Assembly (NCBI GenBank): GCA_017628935.1
Contig: JAGBYC010000090.1
Span: 1 to 8,408 of the forward strand
Source of the DNA: Clostridia bacterium
Lineage (GTDB): Bacteria > Bacillota > Clostridia > Christensenellales > Borkfalkiaceae
Direction of reading: 5' to 3'
Length of the DNA: 8,408 nucleotides
Positions within the stretch are counted from its first letter, which is position 1; each line of letters begins with the position of its first letter. The position numbers and the translations under genes were made by a program. Below the pieces are notes generated by a model. The model saw only the letters and a program-made list of their open reading frames with translations. It did not search any database and was not told the DNA's origin. Positions 1 to 5,324 of the stretch are shown here, one piece after another.

Positions 1-298
1 AATGATAAAACAACCTCATCTCATCATTAAAAATATGCAAAATAACGTCGCCAAAGTCGATAACTGCCCAACGTCCGTCTTGAATACCTTCTTTACGAAG
101 AACGGTTGCGCCGGCCTCTTCAGCGCCCTTTTCACAATATTCGGCAAGCGCTTTAACTTGTGTGGTTGAACGCGCACTTGCAATTATAAAATAATCGGTT
201 ACAGAAGATTTTTCAGTAACGTCGATTTTAACAACGTCAAACGCTTTGTGTTTAGATAAAACCTCTAAAACAACTTCTGCTAATTTATCACTTGTCAT
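1..298 (-). CDS. rsfS: Ribosome silencing factor RsfS (partial, C-terminus off the left edge)
   Basis: RsfS (Iojap/YbeB family) binds ribosomal protein uL14 on the 50S subunit and blocks subunit joining when nutrients are short. About 99 codons are visible. They show the family core: an N-terminal helix, then VTDYFIIASARSTTQVKALA (about residues 33-52), GRWAVIDFGDVILHIF and the start of the final NDEMRLFY segment. Only the short C-terminal tail is missing. The ATG at 298 is fixed by an AAAGGAG ribosome site seven bases upstream. The start lies inside the end of nadD-yqeK, an 11-base overlap in another frame, so translation is probably coupled. This is its usual position at the end of the obg-nadD cluster. 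The family assignment is firm. Confidence 0.93.
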   Translation of the reverse strand, partial: MTSDKLAEVVLEVLSKHKAFDVVKIDVTEKSSVTDYFIIASARSTTQVKALAEYCEKGAEEAGATVLRKEGIQDGRWAVIDFGDVILHIFNDEMRLFYH

Positions 299-1427
299 AA
301 TTTTCTCCTTTATAAAATTCGGCACAGTCTTTAGTTAAATGGTATACGGTTTCGCCCGAATTTTTTAAGTATTTATATAGTTCGTTAACGGAAATGGCAA
401 AACCACTTTCAAAATTATTAAACACGGCTTCGCGAAGTTTTTCAACGCCAGTAAAGTTGCGCGTAGGCTCAATTAGGTCGGCAATAAAAATAAGTTTTTC
501 TAAATTAGACATATTAGGTCTGCCGGTAGTGTGGTATTTAACGGCGTTAACAATATCGACGTCGGTAATTTTTAAAATTGTTTTTACAATATGCGCGCCT
601 AAAAACTGGTGAATAACTGATGAAGGAACGCCTTTTTCTACAAAAAACTCTGGGTAAAGTTCAGCGTTTTGGTATTTAGCAACGTCATGCAATAGTGCTG
701 CAAGTTCGGCTTTTTTCTTATCTACACCTGCACTTTTACAAAGTTTTAACGCAGTTGCAATTACCATAGCAGTATGATATCTACGCTTTTCGGTAAGCAT
801 TTTAGTTACGAATTCATAAACGCTATCAGGGGCGTAAAGGTTGTTTTTTAAAATGTAATTATAAACCTTTTCGTCGCACACGTTAGTTAACGGTAAACTT
901 AATTTTCTTAACGTTCTTGCCAAGGTAGACGACGCCATTTTACCAACGAAACTAATTTTTAAAACGTTGGCGTTATATAAGTTTTTAACGGCAAGTGTAA
1001 GGGCGTTATCGTCAAACCCGCCACCCAACCTACTTGTTAAAACAAGGTTAGCGTTTTTTGTGATAATTTCAGGGTTTTTCCACGTAGGAAAATTTTCAAG
1101 CATATCGCTACCCATAAGGTAAAAGAGTTCAGCGTTAGGGTATAAATTTTTAAAATACAAAATAGTTTCGTAAGTATAACTTACGCCACCCTTTTCAAGT
1201 TCATAAGAAGAAATTTCAACTTGATTTACACCTTCAAAGGCTAATTTAAGCATATCAACGCGATATTTACCGTTAACAACTTCTTCGCCTTGCTTATGTG
1301 GTGAAACGAAGGTTGGAACTACCACCATTTTATCTAAATTAAGTTCTTTTATGGCAACTTTAACCATTTCAACGTGTTCTAACTGAACGGGGTTAAAAGT
1401 TCCACCAAAAATGCCGATTTTTACCAT
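288..1427 (-). CDS. nadD-yqeK: Fused nicotinate-nucleotide adenylyltransferase and YqeK-type HD hydrolase
   Basis: The 379-residue protein joins two enzymes that are separate neighbours in most Firmicutes. Residues 1 to about 200 are NadD, which adenylylates nicotinate mononucleotide to deamido-NAD. Visible motifs are GGTFNP (8-13), GSDM (106-109) and SSTLAR (166-171). Residues from about 205 on are a YqeK HD-domain hydrolase, a family known to split diadenosine tetraphosphate symmetrically: H218, the HD pair 247-248, H279, H299 and IADLIEPTR (315-323). The nucleotide-binding HxGH motif is altered to Q15-L-E-H18 (Q codon CAG). The start cannot move inward because GGTFNP begins at residue 8. 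No Shine-Dalgarno site precedes it, and a good promoter ends six bases before the ATG, so the mRNA may be leaderless. It overlaps rsfS by 11 bases. Both family calls are strong; full NadD activity is less certain because of the motif change. Confidence 0.93.
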   Translation of the reverse strand: MVKIGIFGGTFNPVQLEHVEMVKVAIKELNLDKMVVVPTFVSPHKQGEEVVNGKYRVDMLKLAFEGVNQVEISSYELEKGGVSYTYETILYFKNLYPNAELFYLMGSDMLENFPTWKNPEIITKNANLVLTSRLGGGFDDNALTLAVKNLYNANVLKISFVGKMASSTLARTLRKLSLPLTNVCDEKVYNYILKNNLYAPDSVYEFVTKMLTEKRRYHTAMVIATALKLCKSAGVDKKKAELAALLHDVAKYQNAELYPEFFVEKGVPSSVIHQFLGAHIVKTILKITDVDIVNAVKYHTTGRPNMSNLEKLIFIADLIEPTRNFTGVEKLREAVFNNFESGFAISVNELYKYLKNSGETVYHLTKDCAEFYKGENYDK

Positions 1428-1433
1428 ATATAC

Positions 1434-1462
1434 AGTTTAACATTTTTTTAAACGTTTTTCAA
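1434..1462 (-). promoter_or_regulatory. Sigma-A-like promoter of nadD-yqeK-rsfS, possibly leaderless
   Basis: On the minus strand the -35 box is TTGAAA (1457-1462), the spacer is 17 bases and the -10 box is TAAACT (1434-1439). TGT directly before the -10 makes an extended TGn element. Only six bases separate the -10 from the nadD ATG, so the expected transcription start falls on the A of the ATG or within a base or two of it. Confidence 0.6.
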
Positions 1463-1485
1463 GTTTATTAAGCACATTTTTTAGC

Positions 1486-1491
1486 AATAAT
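1486..1491 (+). promoter_or_regulatory. Possible -10 box of the membrane-protein gene
   Basis: AATAAT lies six bases before the ATG at 1498. No clear -35 box and no Shine-Dalgarno site are visible. It is the only promoter-like signal I find for this gene. If used, it would also give a leaderless or nearly leaderless transcript. Confidence 0.3.
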
Positions 1492-1497
1492 ATTAGT

Positions 1498-2289
1498 ATG
1501 AATAAGTTTAAAATTCCTATTACTGCCGATTTGTTTTTCACTTTTATAGCGTCGTTTTGCTTGTTTTACGCCATTTTTATTAAAAACGGGTGGGGCTTTA
1601 TAGCGTCCACCCTATTTGCAATACTTTGCGCGCTTATAGTAAGCACGATAGTTTTAACGCTATTAGTAAAGTTTTTTGAAAAGAAAGGCTTAGGCGTATA
1701 CGAACAAAAATTAAAGGCAAACTTAACTAATTATTTAACCTTTTTGCCACGCAGTAAACTACTAAATTATTTTGTAAATTCCTTTAAAAACGGTGGACTT
1801 TACTTGGAAATTTTTAACGATGGCTTGCTACTTAAAAATGAAAAAATATTTATATATCCTATATTTTTAGGCGACGAAATTTCAAAGCAAAACATAGTAA
1901 AAGCGTACAATAAAAAAGGCGAAAACAAACTAATTATTTTAACTGAAAGTTATAGTAATAACGTGCTAAGTTTTGCCGATAGCGTTAACGTTACTTTATA
2001 CGATATAAATAGCGTGTATTTAACACTAAAAGAATATAACGCTCTGCCTGAATTTAACGAATTTATTTTAAATAAGCGTAAAAGATTAATTGAAACGCTT
2101 AAAGGGTTGTTTAATAAAAAGTATGCTAAAATATTTTTTATAAGTGGAATTGTAACCTTACTATCATCAACTATAACCTTTTTTAAAACTTACTATATAG
2201 TTGTAGGTGGTATACTTTTAACCCTTTCAGCAGTGTGTAAATTTTTTGCCCCTATTACAACCGAAAGCAAAATTATAAAACTAAAATAG
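1498..2289 (+). CDS. Uncharacterised four-helix membrane protein
   Basis: The 263-residue protein is of unknown function. Hydrophobic segments at about 11-28 and 31-57 form an N-terminal hairpin. A soluble, Lys- and Asn-rich central region (about 60-205) follows, then two more helices at about 209-228 and 231-250. The middle holds an alternating strand/helix stretch (KLIILTE at 144-150, then NVLSFADSVNVTLYDINSVY), which faintly recalls the Mrr-like restriction-endonuclease fold, but I see no convincing catalytic residues. The gene runs against all its neighbours and splits the obg cluster between yhbY and nadD. It has no visible Shine-Dalgarno site. Its TAG stop lies inside the stem of its own terminator. 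Base composition looks like the surrounding genes. That it is a real gene is likely, from its length, membrane pattern and matched terminator; the role is open. Confidence 0.78.
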   Translation: MNKFKIPITADLFFTFIASFCLFYAIFIKNGWGFIASTLFAILCALIVSTIVLTLLVKFFEKKGLGVYEQKLKANLTNYLTFLPRSKLLNYFVNSFKNGGLYLEIFNDGLLLKNEKIFIYPIFLGDEISKQNIVKAYNKKGENKLIILTESYSNNVLSFADSVNVTLYDINSVYLTLKEYNALPEFNEFILNKRKRLIETLKGLFNKKYAKIFFISGIVTLLSSTITFFKTYYIVVGGILLTLSAVCKFFAPITTESKIIKLK

Positions 2290-2318
2290 CACGGCAAAAA
2301 CCGTGCTATTGTTTTTTT
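2285..2318 (+). terminator. Intrinsic terminator of the membrane-protein gene
   Basis: A perfect 10-bp stem (AATAGCACGG at 2285-2294, CCGTGCTATT at 2301-2310) with a six-base loop is followed by G and seven T. The stop codon (2287-2289) is within the left arm. On the minus strand the stem is followed only by TTTTAG, so termination from that side would be weaker. Confidence 0.9.
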
Positions 2319-2366
2319 AATTGACCTATTTATATAAAGGGTTAGAAACAAGATATAAGTTTTATA

Positions 2367-2490
2367 CTAAACGGTAAAGATGCGAGTTAGACGTTAAAAC
2401 TGAGTATTTTACGAAAGGAGATGTACTTTTTGTACACGAGTGAGTAAAAACGGAAGTTTGAGCGTATAACGAAGTATATATGCCGTTTAG
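2367..2490. repeat. Imperfect palindromic element of about 124 bp between convergent genes
   Basis: The ends are perfect 8-bp inverted repeats, CTAAACGG (2367-2374) and CCGTTTAG (2483-2490). Inside, the arms remain partly complementary: about 19 of 27 aligned positions match between the arms at about 2386-2412 and 2444-2470. The tip is a perfect small hairpin, TGTAC (2422-2426), TTTTT, GTACA (2432-2436). The whole could fold into one long interrupted hairpin. It contains no gene-sized reading frame and lies just after the yhbY stop codon. The structure is seen directly. That it is a dispersed repeat (REP- or MITE-like) is inference, since there is only one copy here. Confidence 0.6.
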
Positions 2491-2491
2491 G

Positions 2492-2785
2492 TTAGAATTT
2501 GATGTGGTCAATCCCCTTTTTATTACTACGCCTATATAACACTATTTTATGTCCGATAACACAAACTACTTCGGCGTTAATTTCATCAGCTAATTCTTGG
2601 GCTAAATAGTTAATATCGTCGTCAACGTTATTTAAAACGGTAATTTTAATAATTTCACGCGCTTCTAAGGCATCTGAAAAATTCTTTTTAACGGTTTCAG
2701 AAATGCCACCTTTACCTATTTGACCAACAGGCTCGATTGTTTGAGCCTTACTTCTTAATATACTACGTTGTTTAGATGTAAACAT
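2492..2785 (-). CDS. yhbY: YhbY-type RNA-binding protein (CRS1-YhbY domain)
   Basis: The 97-residue protein is the single CRM (CRS1-YhbY) domain, the normal length for bacterial YhbY, which associates with the 50S precursor during ribosome assembly. The family's RNA-binding loop is present as GKGG (24-27), after an N-terminal segment typical of the family (MFTSKQRSILRSKAQ). The C-terminal strand HKIVLYRRS also fits. A ribosome site, AGGAG, lies six bases before the ATG. It follows obgE in the same direction after 122 bp, as in many Firmicutes. A weak promoter of its own may lie in that gap. Its stop codon lies one base from the end of the palindromic element. The assignment is firm. Confidence 0.93.
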   Translation of the reverse strand: MFTSKQRSILRSKAQTIEPVGQIGKGGISETVKKNFSDALEAREIIKITVLNNVDDDINYLAQELADEINAEVVCVIGHKIVLYRRSNKKGIDHIKF

Positions 2786-2819
2786 AATTTCTCCTAATTA
2801 CAAATTTACCTTTTAAAAG

Positions 2820-2848
2820 ACTATAAACAAAGTATAACAATGTTTAAA
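2820..2848 (-). promoter_or_regulatory. Possible promoter of yhbY
   Basis: On the minus strand TTTAAA (2843-2848), a 17-base spacer and TATAGT (2820-2825). The -35 box matches only four of six consensus positions. The gene may equally be read from the obgE promoter. Confidence 0.35.
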
Positions 2849-2858
2849 AAGGTGATGA

Positions 2859-2899
2859 GTTAATTTTTTACTTTTAGATACAAGTTATAAAAAATTAAC
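2859..2899. repeat. AT-rich 12-bp inverted repeat between obgE and yhbY
   Basis: GTTAATTTTTTA (2859-2870) and TAAAAAATTAAC (2888-2899) are perfectly complementary across a 17-base loop, eight bases past the obgE stop. Only one pair is G-C and no T-run follows, so this is not a standard terminator. It could be a weak attenuation or RNA-processing structure between the two genes. Confidence 0.5.
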
Positions 2900-2907
2900 G
2901 AAGAACC

Positions 2908-4182
2908 TTAATCAACAAAATCGAATTCTATATCTCCGATTACGACTGTGTCGCCGTCTTTTGCACCTTCTAAGCGAAGTTTTTTAATAACACCCTTATC
3001 ACGAAGAAGTTTTTGCATATACGCCATACTATCGGTATCGTCTAACACGATATTGCGTGAAAGCATTTTAACAAGGTCGCCTATTACAACGAAAGCACCG
3101 TCTTCATCACGTACAATTTCAAACGAATCGCTTTCTTTAACGTTATAAATAAAGCCAGTATCTTCTTGTGGAACGTAAAGTGGAATATCTTTTAAACATT
3201 CTGAAAGTTCTTTTACAACTTCTTTAACGCCGTCACCAGTTAAGGCTGAAACGGTAAATATTTTGTATTTTTTAACGTGCTTTTTGAAAAGTTTAATATT
3301 TTCTTCAGCACCGAACATATCACACTTATTTAAAACAATAATTTGTTTTAAATTTGCTAACTTTTTGCTGTAATTTTTAAGTTCTAAATTTATTTGCTTA
3401 TAGTCGTCGATAGGATTACGGCCTTCACATCCACTAATATCAACAACGTGGCAAAGTAAACGCGTACGTTCAATATGACGCAAGAAATCGTGACCTAAAC
3501 CAACGCCTTCACTTGCACCTTCAATTAAACCTGGAATATCGGCGCAAATAAAACTATCGTCGTAATAATTAACAACGCCAAGGTTAGGCGATAACGTTGT
3601 AAAGTGGTAGTTAGCAATTTTAGGTTTAGCACCCGAAATTTTAGAAAGTAAGGTAGACTTACCAACGTTAGGAAAACCTATTAAGCCAACGTCTGCAATA
3701 ACTTTAAGTTCTAAGCCAACGCGTTTAATTTCAGTTTTTTCACCCTTTTGGCTAAAGTGTGGACAATGACGGCGTGACGTTGTAAACCTTGCGTTACCCT
3801 TACCTCCACGACCACCTTGCATAACTAAACGAGTTTGACCGTCGTACGAAATATCGCAAATAAACGCGCCTGTTTCTTTATCAGTAATAACCGTGCCAAG
3901 TGGAACTTTAATATATAAGTCTGCACCGTTTTTGCCGTGACAGTTTTTAGTGTCACCCCTTGCACCGTTTTCAGCAACGAATTTGTGCTTGAAAGCGAAT
4001 TCGTTAAGGTTAGTTTTATGCCTATCCCCTACGAAATACACAGCGCCACCGTTACCACCGTCGCCCCCATCAGGGCCACCGTTAGCAACACCTTTGTAGC
4101 GTATGTATGAAACGATACCGTCGCCACCATCACCTGATTTTATTAAAATACTTTCTTTATCAATAAAACTATCAGTAATCAT
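2908..4182 (-). CDS. obgE: Obg-family GTPase ObgE/CgtA
   Basis: ObgE is an essential GTPase that binds the 50S subunit late in its assembly and links ribosome production to ppGpp and stress. The protein is 424 residues from the ATG at 4182. Domains in order: glycine-rich Obg fold (about 1-158, with SGDGGDG and GGPDGGDGGNGG); G domain with Walker A GFPNVGKST (169-177), DIPG (215-218), NKCD (285-288) and SAL (312-314); and a C-terminal OCT domain (from about 340). A longer frame would begin at TTG 4197, but AAGGAA sits five bases before the ATG at 4182 and the family normally begins just before this FIDKE segment, so 4182 is preferred. It has its own strong promoter downstream of the nth terminator. 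The rplU and rpmA genes that usually precede obg are absent; nth stands there instead. Confidence 0.97.
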   Translation of the reverse strand: MITDSFIDKESILIKSGDGGDGIVSYIRYKGVANGGPDGGDGGNGGAVYFVGDRHKTNLNEFAFKHKFVAENGARGDTKNCHGKNGADLYIKVPLGTVITDKETGAFICDISYDGQTRLVMQGGRGGKGNARFTTSRRHCPHFSQKGEKTEIKRVGLELKVIADVGLIGFPNVGKSTLLSKISGAKPKIANYHFTTLSPNLGVVNYYDDSFICADIPGLIEGASEGVGLGHDFLRHIERTRLLCHVVDISGCEGRNPIDDYKQINLELKNYSKKLANLKQIIVLNKCDMFGAEENIKLFKKHVKKYKIFTVSALTGDGVKEVVKELSECLKDIPLYVPQEDTGFIYNVKESDSFEIVRDEDGAFVVIGDLVKMLSRNIVLDDTDSMAYMQKLLRDKGVIKKLRLEGAKDGDTVVIGDIEFDFVD

Positions 4183-4214
4183 AAATTCCTTAAACAAATA
4201 TAATTGTTACGTAT

Positions 4215-4243
4215 ATTTTATAAAATACAACAAATTTTGTCAA
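4215..4243 (-). promoter_or_regulatory. obgE: Strong sigma-A-like promoter of obgE
   Basis: On the minus strand a perfect -35 TTGACA (4238-4243), a 17-base spacer and -10 TAAAAT (4215-4220). The -35 begins one base after the T-run of the nth terminator. The -10 lies in a perfect 14-bp AT palindrome, TATTTTATAAAATA (4214-4227), which could be a regulatory site or simply AT-rich promoter sequence. Confidence 0.85.
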
Positions 4244-4273
4244 GAAAAAGGCAACGGGTATTTCCCATTGCCT
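4244..4273 (-). terminator. Intrinsic terminator of nth
   Basis: On the minus strand AGGCAATGGG (4264-4273) pairs with CCCGTTGCCT (4249-4258) through ten pairs, one of them U-G, with a five-base loop. A T-run ending in C follows. It lies four bases after the nth stop and separates nth from obgE transcription. Confidence 0.88.
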
Positions 4274-4277
4274 ATTT

Positions 4278-4913
4278 TTACTTTTTATTTTTTTTGTAAT
4301 ATTTACAAAACTCAATTATATCACAGTTTTCACAATCGGGTTTACGCGCCTTACACACTCTACGGCCGTGCCATAAAATATGATGGTGCATATCCGACCA
4401 CTTAGACTTATCAATAACCTTTTGAAGTTGCATTTCAGTTTGGTATACGTTTTTAGCGTTAGCAAGCCCTATTCGGTTAGACACCCTAAAAACGTGCGTG
4501 TCAACTGGTATTGCATCACCCAAAAAGGCAACGGCAATCATAACGTCGGCAGTTTTACGCCCAACACCGTCAAGCGTTAAAAGACTATCAAAATCGCTAG
4601 GAACTTCGCCACCAAAATTTTCTACTATTTTTTTACTTGCCGAAATTATATGCTTTGCTTTAGAGTTGTAATACCCACAAGGCTTAATGTAACTAATAAG
4701 TTCGTCAAGCGTAATTTTGCTCATTTTTTCAGCAGTATTGTACTTAGAAAATAACGCAGGGGTTACCTTATTAACGCGCTCATCAGTACACTGCGCAGAC
4801 AAAATTACGGCAACTAAAAGTTCAAAATTGTTTGAATAGTTAAGTGCCGTGTTTAAGCCTTTATATTTACTTTCAAGTTTACTAATTACGGTTAAAACGT
4901 CTAATTTTTTCAT
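4278..4913 (-). CDS. nth: Endonuclease III (DNA glycosylase/AP lyase)
   Basis: Nth removes oxidised pyrimidines from DNA and cuts the resulting abasic site, starting base-excision repair. The 211-residue length is standard. The helix-hairpin-helix LDGVGRKTADV carries the catalytic lysine (K120), and VDTHVFRV carries the catalytic aspartate (D138). The iron-sulfur loop has the exact C-x6-C-x2-C-x5-C spacing (C187, C194, C197, C203). The start at 4913 gives the usual N-terminus. No good Shine-Dalgarno site precedes it, although its promoter predicts a leader of about 29 bases. It is a single-gene unit with its own promoter and terminator. Confidence 0.97.
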   Translation of the reverse strand: MKKLDVLTVISKLESKYKGLNTALNYSNNFELLVAVILSAQCTDERVNKVTPALFSKYNTAEKMSKITLDELISYIKPCGYYNSKAKHIISASKKIVENFGGEVPSDFDSLLTLDGVGRKTADVMIAVAFLGDAIPVDTHVFRVSNRIGLANAKNVYQTEMQLQKVIDKSKWSDMHHHILWHGRRVCKARKPDCENCDIIEFCKYYKKNKK

Positions 4914-4948
4914 GATAAGTACCGATTTACGCTAAAATACTTTTAAAT

Positions 4949-4977
4949 ATTTTAACATAAACCGGCCCAGTTTTCAA
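4949..4977 (-). promoter_or_regulatory. nth: Sigma-A-like promoter of nth
   Basis: On the minus strand TTGAAA (4972-4977), a 17-base spacer and TAAAAT (4949-4954). Transcription should begin near 4942. I see no hairpin terminator between the end of the DUF3343 gene (4987) and this promoter, so some read-through into nth is possible. Confidence 0.75.
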
Positions 4978-4986
4978 TAGTTAGTT

Positions 4987-5244
4987 TTAAATTTTCGTAG
5001 TGCTTGTTCTACCAGCGCGTTTAGTAATTACGTAAAATCCTTTAAACGCCGAAAATCCACCACTACGAATAATTTTTGTGGCAACGCTTAACCTATCGTA
5101 GTTAAACTTAGCCGAAATTCCACACCCTACGTGCGCTTCTTTAGGCGTGGAAACGGCGCTTGCCTCAAGCCCTAAGGCCATCATATATTCAATAAATTTA
5201 AAAGTTTCCGTTTTAGAACGAAAAACTGCTATAACCGTTTTCAT
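4987..5244 (-). CDS. DUF3343 protein, candidate sulfur/selenium carrier
   Basis: The 85-residue protein matches the DUF3343 (putative Se/S carrier-like) pattern: an N-terminal strand VIAVFRSKTETFKFIEYM, a middle strand leading into VSTPKEAHVGCGISAKF with a single cysteine (C41), and a C-terminal helix-strand ending FKGFYVITKRAG. In this family the cysteine of the xxCG segment is the proposed carrier residue. An upstream in-frame ATG at 5265 was not chosen, because AAAGGAG lies inside that extension and is correctly spaced for the ATG at 5244. It is divergent from a cysteine desulfurase 80 bp away, the sort of partner a persulfide carrier would need. The family call is by pattern recognition; the biochemical role is inferred. 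Confidence 0.8.
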   Translation of the reverse strand: MKTVIAVFRSKTETFKFIEYMMALGLEASAVSTPKEAHVGCGISAKFNYDRLSVATKIIRSGGFSAFKGFYVITKRAGRTSTTKI

Positions 5245-5283
5245 AACTTTCTCCTTTGTTAGCATAAAAAACGCTACGCGCTC

Positions 5284-5311
5284 ATAGTATTTTATTAACT
5301 TCGTAATAAAA
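5284..5311. promoter_or_regulatory. Divergent control region with an 8-bp dyad
   Basis: TTTTATTA (5290-5297) and TAATAAAA (5304-5311) form a perfect inverted repeat with a six-base spacer, ending one base before the AAGGTG ribosome site of the desulfurase gene. A minus-strand -10-like TACTAT (5284-5289) abuts it. No convincing -35 box is seen in either direction. The dyad is a candidate operator shared by the divergent pair. Confidence 0.4.
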
Positions 5312-5324
5312 AGGTGTATAGTTT

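Noticed and set aside
1498..2289. Membrane protein as an Mrr-type nuclease responsible for the GATC absence
   Set aside because: The resemblance is only to a strand/helix pattern, and I see no complete D-(D/E)xK catalytic set. Linking it to GATC loss would be unsupported.
2414..2447. AAAGGAG followed by ATG and an eight-codon frame (MYFLYTSE) inside the palindromic element
   Set aside because: The ribosome-site-like sequence abuts the ATG with no spacing, and the bases form the apical hairpin of the element. Chance explains it better than a peptide gene.
2340..2497. GGTTAGAA at 2340-2347 and 2490-2497 as a target-site duplication around the palindromic element
   Set aside because: The left copy is about 20 bases away from the left end of the inverted repeat, and the right copy contains the yhbY stop. 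An 8-base match at this AT content can be chance.
4183..4197. Five-residue N-terminal extension of obgE from TTG at 4197
   Set aside because: The AAGGAA ribosome site for the ATG at 4182 would be coding, and family members begin near that ATG.
4103..4405. Plus-strand 100-codon frame
   Set aside because: It runs across the start of obgE, its promoter, the nth terminator and the end of nth, all well supported on the other strand. It has no ribosome site and is a shadow frame.
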